Source of the DNA: JAALLB01 sp017643495
GTDB lineage: Bacteria; Pseudomonadota; Alphaproteobacteria; Rhizobiales; Rhizobiaceae
Assembly: GCA_965216105.1 (NCBI GenBank)
Contig: OZ244147.1
Location: forward strand, 3,348,001-3,412,000
Reading direction: 5' to 3'
Length of the DNA stretch: 64,000 nucleotides
The notes beneath the pieces are model-generated. The model did not search any database. It saw only the letters and a program-made list of their open reading frames with translations, and was not told the DNA's origin. Each line of letters begins with the position of its first letter. Within the stretch, counting starts at the first letter, position 1. A program made the translations under genes and the position numbers. Shown here one piece after another: positions 1-8,274 of the stretch.

Positions 1-3000
1 TTTGAGTCCGCTCTTCCATTTAGTAAACGCGGCGAGTGTCGTCGTGTCTGCTGCATCAAGCCGGTGCAGAATATCCAACCACAGCAAGGCGATTTCATTC
101 GAAGTGTGGAAATCGTCTCGATAGTAGACTTTACCCGCACTGCTCGATGCCTTGCGCGTTCGTTCTAGTTCGTCTTCCAGCGATGCTTTCGCCACATGGC
201 CAACAAGGGTTGACGCCCACAGTTGGTGCCAGGGAAGCAGTGCGCCAATGTCCTCTTGAAATTCCTGGAGATCACGTGACGTCGAATGCTGGTTCTTCTT
301 GTCCATTTCGGCCAGCAGTTCAGGATGGGCCAAATCACGGAGTTCTAGCACCTGATCTTGCAAGGCAGCCCGCAGACAATACGCTCGCAATATCGGCGTC
401 CGGGCTTTCGAGAAACGCGATGACAGACCCCGGGGCGGCTCAGCAGGCAAGTAGCGAGAAAGAATCTTGGCTGCTTCGATAGGGGTGCAAGCCTCAAGCA
501 GCAGACCAGCTTCGACGATTGCGGTTACAGCATTCAGAGCGGGTTCCCGGTCATCCCAAGCATGGCCATCGGTGAGTTTGATTCGCGAGTTTGCAACTAG
601 CCGGAGGGCGCGCCGCGTTACATCAGTTGGCGGGGTGCGCTGGACCTCCCGCATCTCGACTGCAATGGCAAGCACGAGGCAAAGATTGTTACCAGCGGCC
701 TTTGCAAGAGCTTCCAAATCTTCAAAACGGCCATGGTCGATTAAAAGTCTTGTAACTGCTTTGCCGACGCGGAACGACACGTCGCGCGGTGTCCAACGAC
801 CAAGGCTATGCGCTCCGCTTTCGGGGCCGTGAATGTTAATGTCAGCCAGTGTAAGTTGGACGATATCCTCATCCGATATCTGTTCATCTCTTCGTTCACC
901 CGGTGGTAGGCGACTCCAGTTGCGCAACCACTCATTGGCCATGCGCAACCGACTTCGTGCATCGGCCAAGAGCTCCGGACGACCCGACAATAAAGCGGCT
1001 TCATATGCGTGATGAGACCCGAGCCAGCCTGATCCAAATGTCCGGCGCGATACCAGTTCTTGAAGGAGTTCCGCTTCTAAAAACACCGCCGCGAGATCGG
1101 TATTGGCTTGTAGAATTTTCCGCTGCCGGTCGTCTCCAGCCATCTCGCCACCAGCCTTCAAGGCCAATTTCGCGGCATCGAGATAGCGTTTGGTGCGGAG
1201 GCAAGCTTTCAGCGCGAACTGCAACCGCTGCAATTCAACGTCACGTTTTTCCAAAGGACTTGTTTCTGGAAGCGCTGCCGAGGTGAGAGCTAGTTCGACA
1301 AGCTCAGAAAACCGCCCGGCCTCCAACATCAATTGCGGCAGCACAGACGCCACGTAGGCGCTCGTCGTCGCGAGGGGCGTGAGACCTGAGATAAACCCGT
1401 CCATGGCGCTGGCCGATGGTTTAAACTTCGCCCGAAACCACGTTTCGGCAGGTTCATCAAAAAACTGAATTGTGTCGCCAGCCAATAGTAACGGACGACC
1501 AAGGTCGATAGCGAAGCTCTTGATAGCTCCCTCATCGACGCCTGACATTTGAGATAAGATTGGAATAGGGATTAGGGGACGCAGAACAGCCAAACCTGCG
1601 CAGATTTTGTCAACCTGGGCCTTTTCAACGGAGCCCGCATTGTCCTTTAGCTTTGCAATGGCACCTTCCAATAAGCTTCCAATGGTGTCTTCGACAGTTG
1701 TGGGATTGGGTCCAAGCAGACGCAGCGTCTCGGAAAGAGTATTATTGCGTGATAGAGCGAGCGCTTGAACACGTGGGTTGCGCGAACTTAGGCGATGAAA
1801 TTCCCCAATATCGTGTTCGCTTGCATCCGCGAATGTTCGCCGAAGGTGGGCTGTCGTTTCTTCTAGGCTGAACGGCTCCAGCTCGCGGCGTATCGACTCT
1901 ACCGGTGGATCGAGGGCTTCCTGACGATGCGACCGGCAAAGGAAAACCAGGCGAACATTGTCTGGCAACTTGGCTCGGATGAGGTCGCGAACGAAAGATC
2001 GGGATTCACCGATTTCTTCTGCCGCCATTTGCGCGTTGTCGGCAGCGTCGACCACGACGCATAGAAGTCCATTAGTGTTAGCAAGCCTCACCAGAGTTGC
2101 CGCTTGGTCAAGCCGGTGAATGAATGCTCGCATATAGGACGAGACATCGGCGTGAGCGGTAGGAATCAGCAGATGGCAGAGGCCCTTCGCTGCTAGCTCA
2201 TTTGCGATTTGTACGAGGGCATCTCGATGTCTATGACGATAGCCGGATGCATTGCGGTATTGGCCGTTGCCGAAACAGTCATACAAAATGCCCGTAGATC
2301 CGTCGGGAAGACCGCGCATGATGCGAGTCGCAAACACGGTCTTGCCCACCCCAGCCGAAGCATGAACGATCACCGGCGCTTGTGCCTCGACTATTTCGCG
2401 TATCAAGCTTGCTTCCTGAGCGCGCGGCACTGCGGTATCGAGTATTTCAATCAGGCAATTGGCTGGGAAGAGAAGGCTCTCATCGGTTTTTAGTGCCCTC
2501 AGGACATCTATCTTCGTGATGATGGGATTGCTTTCTCCCTCTGAGAGCGCCCTTCGGGTGACAAGCTCTTTCAATTGTGTGGGAGCATCAACATCGGCAT
2601 CGGGCAGATAGCCGCTCACCTCCTGAAACAGAATGTTCCGCTGGTCCCAGTAATTATCTTGCCTGCCTTCAAAGTGCAGCAACTTCGAAAACGCCGCGAG
2701 TGCATCACCGTTCAAACCAACGAAGCGTTCTAGCTTCTTGAGTTCATCGGGATGACGTGCGGCCCCTCCGGCTGCGGCGTCAGCCACGGCTTCCGTGAAG
2801 TCCGAACCGATTGGCCTGTTGGTGACAAACCAGAATTGGAGCTTTGCCGCGAGCGCATCGGCTGAAAATGTCTTAAGCAGGTCTTGATAACGCTTTGCAA
2901 ACCCCTCGACAGTCTTTTGAAGGCCGCTAGCCGTCCAAGGTTCGGCTGCATGCAGCGTCGAATGCTTGAGCTGCATGTATCGGATAAGTCTAGCATCTTG

Positions 3001-3216
3001 GATGTTTTCGCTACCGAAATATTCTGCGATGTCGATGACTTCCTCACCGGCATCGACAGGAGATTCACCTTCTCGCTCTTTTGGAGACGGGCCTTCGATG
3101 CTGATGGCGACTAAGTCGTTTTCGGCTGATAGAAGCTGAAGGCAGCGCCGAGCCGCCCACAAGTAATGAAATTGATCTCCGTCGCGGCTGGGGCGAACTA
3201 GGTTTGTCTTCGACAT
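1..3216 (-). CDS. STAND-type NTPase with N-terminal PD-(D/E)XK nuclease-like domain (3' end outside window)
   Basis: This frame is open without a stop for 1072 codons and runs off the left edge. The N-terminus (about residues 12-90) has a restriction-fold pattern like Cap4/Mrr-type nucleases: Glu41, Asp62 in IDIAEY and the QLK motif at 82-84. A P-loop ATPase follows, with Walker A ASAGVGKT at 286-293 and Walker B LCVVVDAAD around Asp390; the segment YDCFGNGQYR lies just after Walker A. The remainder is helical and Leu/Ala-rich, as in TPR-like sensor regions of STAND proteins. The layout nuclease-NTPase-long sensor matches AVAST-type anti-phage proteins, in which ligand binding drives oligomerisation and nuclease activation. 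The function is inferred from architecture only. It follows an XRE regulator gene by 54 bp, probably as one operon, inside a genomic island. The start ATG at 3216 lacks a strong ribosome-binding site. Confidence 0.8.
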   Translation of the reverse strand, partial: MSKTNLVRPSRDGDQFHYLWAARRCLQLLSAENDLVAISIEGPSPKEREGESPVDAGEEVIDIAEYFGSENIQDARLIRYMQLKHSTLHAAEPWTASGLQKTVEGFAKRYQDLLKTFSADALAAKLQFWFVTNRPIGSDFTEAVADAAAGGAARHPDELKKLERFVGLNGDALAAFSKLLHFEGRQDNYWDQRNILFQEVSGYLPDADVDAPTQLKELVTRRALSEGESNPIITKIDVLRALKTDESLLFPANCLIEILDTAVPRAQEASLIREIVEAQAPVIVHASAGVGKTVFATRIMRGLPDGSTGILYDCFGNGQYRNASGYRHRHRDALVQIANELAAKGLCHLLIPTAHADVSSYMRAFIHRLDQAATLVRLANTNGLLCVVVDAADNAQMAAEEIGESRSFVRDLIRAKLPDNVRLVFLCRSHRQEALDPPVESIRRELEPFSLEETTAHLRRTFADASEHDIGEFHRLSSRNPRVQALALSRNNTLSETLRLLGPNPTTVEDTIGSLLEGAIAKLKDNAGSVEKAQVDKICAGLAVLRPLIPIPILSQMSGVDEGAIKSFAIDLGRPLLLAGDTIQFFDEPAETWFRAKFKPSASAMDGFISGLTPLATTSAYVASVLPQLMLEAGRFSELVELALTSAALPETSPLEKRDVELQRLQFALKACLRTKRYLDAAKLALKAGGEMAGDDRQRKILQANTDLAAVFLEAELLQELVSRRTFGSGWLGSHHAYEAALLSGRPELLADARSRLRMANEWLRNWSRLPPGERRDEQISDEDIVQLTLADINIHGPESGAHSLGRWTPRDVSFRVGKAVTRLLIDHGRFEDLEALAKAAGNNLCLVLAIAVEMREVQRTPPTDVTRRALRLVANSRIKLTDGHAWDDREPALNAVTAIVEAGLLLEACTPIEAAKILSRYLPAEPPRGLSSRFSKARTPILRAYCLRAALQDQVLELRDLAHPELLAEMDKKNQHSTSRDLQEFQEDIGALLPWHQLWASTLVGHVAKASLEDELERTRKASSSAGKVYYRDDFHTSNEIALLWLDILHRLDAADTTTLAAFTKWKSGLK

Positions 3217-3270
3217 TTTGGCGCAATCAAGAATCGGATGAATAATTCAGGCGATACTATCGCAAATGAA

Positions 3271-3591
3271 TCATTTTGCGGCCACCGCCTCGGCCTGAAT
3301 TACGGTCAGTTCTAATTCTCGGTCGCCCATTGCTTTGGCCGCTACGTTGAGCCGGTCTCTTAACAGCTCGCGCTTTGTTCGCCCAATTTCTTTGCCAAAG
3401 CCCAGTAGCTCGTTCGGTGTGGTTTCAAGCACTGTTGCGATCCGTACAAGCGTCGCCAAGTCCGGCTCATTTCTGCCAGCGACGTAGTGAGCATAGCGGC
3501 GCTCACTTAACCCGACGCGTCGCGCAATCTCTGCGTGAGATAGGCCCAACTCCTCCGCTCGTTTCCTGAGACTTTTTGCAAATGTGTCCAT
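3271..3591 (-). CDS. XRE-family helix-turn-helix regulator
   Basis: A 106-residue protein whose residues 8-62 form a Cro/C1-type HTH: SHAEIARRVGLSERRYAHYV covers the scaffold and recognition helices, followed by the typical NEPDLATLVRIATVLETTPN. The C-terminal 40 residues are helical and may dimerise. It lies directly upstream of the large STAND ATPase gene and divergent from a small membrane-protein gene. Palindromes with GAACA/TGTTC half-sites lie immediately upstream of its own ATG and of the divergent gene, so it probably represses itself, the ATPase and the divergent gene. The family assignment is secure; the regulatory targets are inferred from position. Confidence 0.85.
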   Translation of the reverse strand: MDTFAKSLRKRAEELGLSHAEIARRVGLSERRYAHYVAGRNEPDLATLVRIATVLETTPNELLGFGKEIGRTKRELLRDRLNVAAKAMGDRELELTVIQAEAVAAK

Positions 3592-3608
3592 AGGAACAAA
3601 ATGTTCCT
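3592..3608. promoter_or_regulatory. Palindromic operator candidate at the XRE gene start
   Basis: AGGAACA-aaa-TGTTCCT is a perfect 7-bp inverted repeat that abuts the start codon of the XRE gene and covers its ribosome-binding region. Protein bound here would block translation initiation or transcription, which suggests autoregulation. Confidence 0.55.
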
Positions 3609-3632
3609 GACACTCGGAATCAGTCTATGTAT

Positions 3633-3660
3633 AATTTGTTCTTTATTAAAAGAACAAATT
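3633..3660. promoter_or_regulatory. Second palindromic operator candidate in the divergent promoter
   Basis: A perfect 12-bp inverted repeat (arm AATTTGTTCTTT) with a 4-bp centre. It contains the same TGTTC/GAACA half-site as the palindrome at 3592-3608, and it lies just upstream of the likely start of the divergent gene. The two sites are mirrored across the intergenic region, as expected for one repressor controlling both directions. Confidence 0.55.
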
Positions 3661-3668
3661 CTGTGGTT

Positions 3669-3980
3669 ATGGCCATGGAGATTGGACCCACGTTGAAATG
3701 GATCGGCATTGTTGCAGTGCTTTCCCCCATCTGGGGCACACTGCTCTGGCATACATGGGAGCTGAGCATCCGGCCCCGGCTGATCCCGGTAGGTGAAATC
3801 AAAGCCTTGGCTGACGAGATGGTCGCCAAGCATGGGCCGCGCGCCGAAGAACTGGCCTTTGCTGAGGAAGACCGAGCATGGCGCTATTCCGAAACCTTCG
3901 AGCAAGGCAAGTGGCATCGGGTGCGCCGGGAGCTTTGGCGGCGTTATGAAAACGAAGAATGGGATGGGCCGGACGATTGA
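3669..3980 (+). CDS. Small single-pass membrane protein of unknown function
   Basis: I place the start at the ATG at 3669, because an upstream ATG at 3627 would put the palindromic operator inside the gene. The 103-residue product has one predicted membrane helix near the N-terminus (about residues 9-30, WIGIVAVLSPIWGTLLWHTW). A charged Glu/Arg/Trp-rich cytoplasmic tail ends in an acidic patch. It is divergent from the XRE/STAND operon and likely shares its operator. I do not recognise the family. A role as a membrane partner of the island's defence operon is possible but has no direct support. A strong hairpin follows 11 bp after the stop. Confidence 0.55.
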   Translation: MAMEIGPTLKWIGIVAVLSPIWGTLLWHTWELSIRPRLIPVGEIKALADEMVAKHGPRAEELAFAEEDRAWRYSETFEQGKWHRVRRELWRRYENEEWDGPDD

Positions 3981-3991
3981 CTGGCTGTAAA

Positions 3992-4025
3992 GGTCTCTTC
4001 GGACGTTTCAACCTCCGAAGAGACC
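3992..4025 (+). terminator. Strong stem-loop, probable terminator
   Basis: GGTCTCTTCGGA and its exact complement form a 12-bp perfect stem with a 10-nt loop, 11 bp after the stop of the small membrane-protein gene. No long T-run follows, so termination may be weak or factor-assisted. Confidence 0.55.
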
Positions 4026-4482
4026 CCTATGTGTTCCGTTGTCCTGAGAGGATTCATTGGTCCTTAAATGTGAGTTTACCTGTTCCTAGTTCCTTACCTG
4101 CTCATCATTTGCGGCATGATGAAAACCGTTGTCTAAAGGGGGGGTGCCGGTGCTTTACCCTTATACTCTTCCCGATGACTGAGCCCGGCTACAACCCCGG
4201 CGAAGAGAGCGTTCGGGAGAACCACTTGGCTCATTCCGTTCGCTGCATTGACATACAGAGTCGCTAGCAAAGATCGAAAATGCGATTCAGTAGTGGGCGG
4301 CAGCGATGTTTCGCCGCTTCTTTCCCTGTTTCCTGTTTGGTTCGCATGTTTCGCGCGCCTGTTTCAGCACTGCCATGGCTTATGTGCCCGTAGGGATTCG
4401 ACGGCATGCACGGATGAGCGCGCCATGTTTCCCTGTTTCTTGCGGGGTAACACAGGGGAACCGGGCCGAGACGGGGCTTGAA
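4026..4482. other. Intergenic region without a supported gene
   Basis: About 450 bp in which open frames on both strands are short, lack ribosome-binding sites and show no recognisable domain. I see no repeat or RNA gene here. Confidence 0.4.
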
Positions 4483-5067
4483 TCATTTGACCCGTTTCAG
4501 CAATTCACCGCGCTTGTGCATCGGGCGTGGGTCGTTTCCCGCCATCGCTTCAATACGCGCTTCGCGGGCCACGCGCTTTGCCAAATCCAGCGAAAAATTG
4601 CCCGGCTTGCCCAAGGTGATTTTGCCCTGTGTGCTGCGCCCGCTGATCCTGAACATGACGATATAGGTCTTCACGCCCGTTGGCCGGATACGCAGGCCGA
4701 ACCCCGGCACCGCCTCAGACCAGATCGTATATTCGGTTGGGCGGGGTGGAGCGGTGGCAACGCTCTCCTCAGTGAGATCGGGCCGCACCACAACGGCCAG
4801 TTTTCGTACCTCCGCACCTACCTTTGGCACGAAAAGCAGTTCGTCGGGGTCGATGTCGTCAATGTAGTCCTCCGACAGTTCCACCGTTTCCCGATAAAAG
4901 CGGGGGAGCATGTCCCGGAGGGCGCGGCGGGCGAAGGCGTCCGAATAGCCCTGATGGCGCAACGCCCAGTAAGCATCGTTACGGGCGCGTGGATCGTGCG
5001 GCCCGATTGGCTCGTGCTGCATGCGTCTCAAGAGCTGCCTGTCGCTGGGGTCCTTGCGGGGCTTCAT
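4483..5067 (-). CDS. Protein with a solitary integrase arm-type DNA-binding domain (DUF4102-like)
   Basis: A 194-residue protein. Its C-terminal half (about 110-185) matches the N-terminal arm-binding domain of P4-type tyrosine integrases, with signatures such as AVPGFGLRIRPTGVKTYIVM and KITLGKPGNFSLDLAKRVA. The core-binding and catalytic domains of an integrase are absent, and the gene stops cleanly after the arm domain. The N-terminal half is charged, helical and unrelated to integrases, so this is not a simple integrase fragment. It could bind arm sites of the island's integrase and modulate recombination, or regulate transcription. The start at 5067 (MKPRKDP) is chosen over an ATG five codons upstream. 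It is co-directional with the integrase module. Confidence 0.65.
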   Translation of the reverse strand: MKPRKDPSDRQLLRRMQHEPIGPHDPRARNDAYWALRHQGYSDAFARRALRDMLPRFYRETVELSEDYIDDIDPDELLFVPKVGAEVRKLAVVVRPDLTEESVATAPPRPTEYTIWSEAVPGFGLRIRPTGVKTYIVMFRISGRSTQGKITLGKPGNFSLDLAKRVAREARIEAMAGNDPRPMHKRGELLKRVK

Positions 5068-5100
5068 CGCTAAGCCCCGCAAGTTTGAGTCGGAGAAAGG

Positions 5101-5304
5101 TTACCGGACTTCCGCGACTTCGGCCTCCAGATACCCCGCGATCTGCGGGATACTCGCGGTCGTGTAAACCGAGGGGCCGGACTTGAGGTAGACGATGCCG
5201 CCCTCAGCGCCGTTGGGGCGACCTCCGGCAATCTCGCTACGGCGGACCAGAGCGCCGCCACCCTTGGCCGGAATAAGAATAAAGTCGTTGGTTTCGTGTT
5301 CCAT
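5101..5304 (-). CDS. Small conserved-looking island protein, function unknown
   Basis: A 67-residue acidic protein starting MEHETNDFILIPAKGGGALV. The start has AAAGGA eight bases upstream. It contains short beta-like segments (GGIVYLKSGPSVYTT) and a C-terminal helix, without membrane segments or cysteines. It lies between the solitary arm-domain gene and the excisionase-like gene on the same strand, so it belongs to the integration/regulation block of the island. I do not recognise a family. Confidence 0.55.
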   Translation of the reverse strand: MEHETNDFILIPAKGGGALVRRSEIAGGRPNGAEGGIVYLKSGPSVYTTASIPQIAGYLEAEVAEVR

Positions 5305-5523
5305 GACATATGTCCTTTCAATGGGTTGGTGTCATGGTGAGGCACAGCGACCTTCACCTTAATAATAAAACCAGACCCGCCAAGGGTGTCAACTTTTGAG
5401 TGTATATAAGTCATTGTAATAACTAGTCTATTTTGCCCTTATCCGACCCTTGAGATTTCGACAGAAGTTCGAAAATGTCCAAGTCACGACTGACTTCGGC
5501 CACCGGTTTAGCACTGGCCCGCT
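5305..5523. other. Spacer containing the promoter side of the arm-domain block
   Basis: No gene is apparent. The A/T-rich stretch around 5355-5440 probably carries the promoter for the minus-strand genes below 5304. Confidence 0.3.
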
Positions 5524-5808
5524 TCACTGGTTTGCGATTGGATCGCCGCACGGAAACAGAGGGGGGTCCGCCTTATCTTTAGACGGTAAGGCAGGCGGCT
5601 CCGATGTCGTCCGGCGAACCTGACGGCGTGATTTGACCCACTCGTCAAGTTGCTCAGGCGTATAATATACGCGAGCGGGAAACTTGACGTGTTCTGCGCC
5701 GTCGCCGGTATGGCGCAGCTTAGCGAAATATTTCGGGCTGTATCGGATGCCGTAGGTCCGAATGAGGTAGTTGACGGCTTCTTCGGGCGTGAGGTGTTGG
5801 GTCTGCAT
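5524..5808 (-). CDS. Excisionase-like winged-helix DNA-binding protein
   Basis: A 94-residue protein with an AlpA/HTH_17-type DNA-binding domain in residues 5-62. LTPEEAVNYLIRTYGIRYS gives the helix-turn-helix, and VYYTPEQLDEWVKSRR is the conserved wing and C-terminal helix. The tail is basic and then Pro-rich. Small proteins of this type next to a tyrosine integrase usually act as recombination directionality factors, or regulate integrase expression. It is 128 bp downstream of the integrase gene on the same strand. The domain assignment is good; the excisionase role is inferred from context. Confidence 0.7.
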   Translation of the reverse strand: MQTQHLTPEEAVNYLIRTYGIRYSPKYFAKLRHTGDGAEHVKFPARVYYTPEQLDEWVKSRRQVRRTTSEPPALPSKDKADPPLFPCGDPIANQ

Positions 5809-5935
5809 TTTTGCACTCCGTTGATTGCGTTTCAGAGTGCGACACAGGGCTGTATCGCCCCATTATATACAAAAAAATCTCAAAATCCTCCGCCCTCCGG
5901 CGATAGAAAATGAAAAAACAATATAAATCAGCAGG

Positions 5936-7234
5936 TTATTTTTGGTCGAGAGTCTGAGGCGAGCGCACCGGAATGGCGTCCGACATTCGGTTCAATGCCT
6001 GGCGCAACGGGTCTTCGGTAAGGTGTGCATAGCGCGCGGTCGTCTCCGGTGACTTGTGTCCGAGCAAGGCCCCGATCATTTGTAGGCTCATACCCTGCGC
6101 AGCGCCGATAGACGCGAAGGTGTGCCGCAGATCGTGCAAGCGCACGTCCTCTAATTCGGCGTGTTGTGCGATCCGTTGCCAAGGGCGTTTCAGGTCGGCG
6201 CGGGGCCGGTCGGGATTGCCTCCCGCTATTACATAGCGCCCGATGCGCGGCAGGTTCTGTAAGACCTCGAGTGCCGCATCGGACAGGAATACAGCTTTGC
6301 GGCCTGTCTTACTGTCCGGGAGGAGCAGAAGTCCGCGCTCGAAATCCACTTCGTTCCATCTCAAGTGTAGAATTTCCCGCAAGCGGCAACCTGTCAGCAA
6401 AAGCAGCCGGATCGCTCCGGTGACATGCAGAGAGAGGATTTCGCGCTGCTTCTCTTCCGATTTCGGACGGTGCTTGGTGTTGGCATCGTCGCGGAAATTC
6501 CACGGCAGGCCGATTGTTTCGGCCTCCTCCAGCGCCTTGCTTAAGCGTGCCAACTCCTCTTCTGAAAGGAAGCGTTCTTTTGCGCCATCCTTGAAAAGCT
6601 TCACACCAGTGCGCGGGTTGGTTTCGAGATAGCCTTGGTTCACGGCGTAGGTGAAAATGCCGCCCAATAGGCGCACGGTGCGGGTCGCCGTGCCCTTGCC
6701 GCCTCTAATGATCGAGCGGCCTTTCTTGCCGGTGCGCTTGTCTTGCGCGGTCTTGCCCTTGGCGATGTCATTCAAAAACCGCTCGATGTCCCGCCGCGTT
6801 ACGGCGCTGATCTTCTTCTTGCCGAGCAAGGGGCGAATGTGGCCGTTAATGCGTCCGATATCGGTCTTGATGGTGCTGGCCTTCTTCAAGCCGACACCAT
6901 GCTCAAGATATTCATCGCAAAGCCGCGAGACGGTCATCTCAGAGTGAGCTTTTCGTTCCGCGCCGACCAGATCGTTTCCGAGATGTGCTGAGGCAAGATA
7001 ATCTTCGGCGGCCTTGCGCGCCTGATCGACCGTCACCACGCCAAAGGTGCCAAGCGACTTGCGCCGGGTCGGGGTGCCGCGCCCGCCCGTGCGATACTGC
7101 ACCACAAAAACCTTCTTCCCGTTCGGCCAAACCCTCGCGCCGAAGCCAGACAGCTTGCCGCACCACGCGAAGTATTCCTTCTCGCGCGGCTCGAGGCGAT
7201 CAACAACGGTCTTGGTCAAGCGGATTTTGTTCAT
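5936..7234 (-). CDS. Tyrosine-type site-specific integrase of the left island
   Basis: A 432-residue P4-type integrase. The N-terminal arm-binding domain (1-95) is followed by a SAM-like core-binding domain (about 98-205) and the catalytic domain (220-415). The full catalytic set is visible: Arg284 in TGCRLREI, Lys309 in DSKTGRK, His367 and Arg370 in HDLRH, His393 in LGHKS, and the nucleophile Tyr402 in ARYAHL. It catalyses integration and excision of the island at a tRNA gene. The gene ends the island 170 bp from a 3' tRNA-Arg fragment, as expected for an attachment junction next to int. Nothing indicates inactivation. Confidence 0.95.
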   Translation of the reverse strand: MNKIRLTKTVVDRLEPREKEYFAWCGKLSGFGARVWPNGKKVFVVQYRTGGRGTPTRRKSLGTFGVVTVDQARKAAEDYLASAHLGNDLVGAERKAHSEMTVSRLCDEYLEHGVGLKKASTIKTDIGRINGHIRPLLGKKKISAVTRRDIERFLNDIAKGKTAQDKRTGKKGRSIIRGGKGTATRTVRLLGGIFTYAVNQGYLETNPRTGVKLFKDGAKERFLSEEELARLSKALEEAETIGLPWNFRDDANTKHRPKSEEKQREILSLHVTGAIRLLLLTGCRLREILHLRWNEVDFERGLLLLPDSKTGRKAVFLSDAALEVLQNLPRIGRYVIAGGNPDRPRADLKRPWQRIAQHAELEDVRLHDLRHTFASIGAAQGMSLQMIGALLGHKSPETTARYAHLTEDPLRQALNRMSDAIPVRSPQTLDQK

Positions 7235-7403
7235 TTTGATTTACAGGAAGCACATAGGAAGCACGGATTGGGTAAAATGGGGTCATTTCGGGTAATGCCG
7301 ACTTTGGCACAGCTTATCTATTTAACACCATTTACTCTTAAAAATCAAGCATATATGGTAGCGCCGAGTTGATAGGAGAAAAGCTAGGAAATCTCGATCC
7401 TTA

Positions 7404-7451
7404 GCCCTCCGAAGGCAGAGGTCACAGATTCGAATCCTGTCGGGTGCGCCA
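7404..7451 (+). repeat. Attachment-site copy of the 3' half of tRNA-Arg(CCG)
   Basis: The sequence from GCCCTCCGAAGGC to the encoded CCA reproduces the anticodon arm (loop with CCG), variable region, T-arm and acceptor 3' strand of a bacterial tRNA-Arg(CCG). No D-arm or 5' acceptor strand precedes it, so it is not a functional tRNA. One T-stem pair is mismatched. Because the fragment is the 3' portion and lies next to the integrase, it is best read as the distal attachment junction of an island, with the intact tRNA left of the window. Confidence 0.85.
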
Positions 7452-7454
7452 TTT

Positions 7455-8250
7455 TCAATAAAACTCACTCCAAAGTCGGCGCGCGCCACCTCCATGTTTC
7501 TCGCTATGCCTAGAAGGCGCAGGGCGGCGCGCTTGGGATTGGAATCGGGTCCAGACGGCCTTGATGACGCCGATAGTTTCCGGGCCGATGATCGGCCGCC
7601 AGACCGTTCCTTTGATGTGACACCGCTTGCGAAGCTCTCGTTCGCAATCGTGAGCCCTTGCTGATCTGTACCTTGAAGATGACGATTGCCTGACAGGCTT
7701 GGGACTGTTTGATAACAGGTACGGGGTCATTTAGCGTGATCTGATGCGTCAGACAGAGGGCCAGCAAAGGTTCGCCTGCATCTTGGGATACAAGCAGACT
7801 TTCACCCACCAGACCGCTCCAGGCCAGTTCCGCCTTTTCGGCAAGAGGGTGATCTGATGCAAGCAAGAGCGGTCATCGCTTCCCTCCAATTCGTTTAGCA
7901 TTGGAAGGACCGCATGTAGCAGACTCCACTCATGAACGCTATATCGAGATCGTGCCAACAGACCGCGTTGACCTGTTTGTGACGGGAGCCGTCCTGCAGG
8001 ATGACTTCGATCTGCGGGTAGTGTTTTTCGAAACGCTCCACGAGGCGGCAGATAAATTCCATACCGAATGATGCGGAAAGCCCAATGAGGAGTTGTTCGG
8101 TGTTCTTGTAGCGTTGGAAGATCTGGGTATCGAGTTGCTATTGAAGAGCGCCGTTATTGCGACTGAGAGTGGACTCGCAGACCCTGAGGACCCACACAAC
8201 ACGGCACATGCTTCCCAGCTCTTCCTCCACGAAAACATAATTGAGAAAGC
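7455..8250 (-). pseudogene. Decayed LysR-family regulator
   Basis: Fragments of a LysR-type regulator can be read in different minus-strand frames. Near 8130-8200 there is a degenerate HTH end (ESTLSR then LDTQIFQR). Around 8000-8110 lies LLIGLSASFGMEFICRLVER with EVILQDGSRHKQVN, the start of the effector domain. Around 7700-7860 lies LASDHPLAEKAELAWSGLVG. The pieces are in order but separated by stop codons and frame changes, so no complete product is possible. It lies immediately outside the tRNA-derived island junction and is probably old host sequence. Confidence 0.65.
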
Positions 8251-8274
8251 ACAGCGCCTCGTTCACCGGCGCAA

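Noticed and set aside
4306..5073. A 255-codon plus-strand frame
   Set aside because: It is antisense to the arm-domain gene, whose protein has a recognisable domain; the plus-strand product has none.
7404..7451. Functional tRNA-Arg(CCG) gene
   Set aside because: The 5' acceptor strand and D-arm are missing and one T-stem pair is mismatched, so it is an attachment-site remnant.
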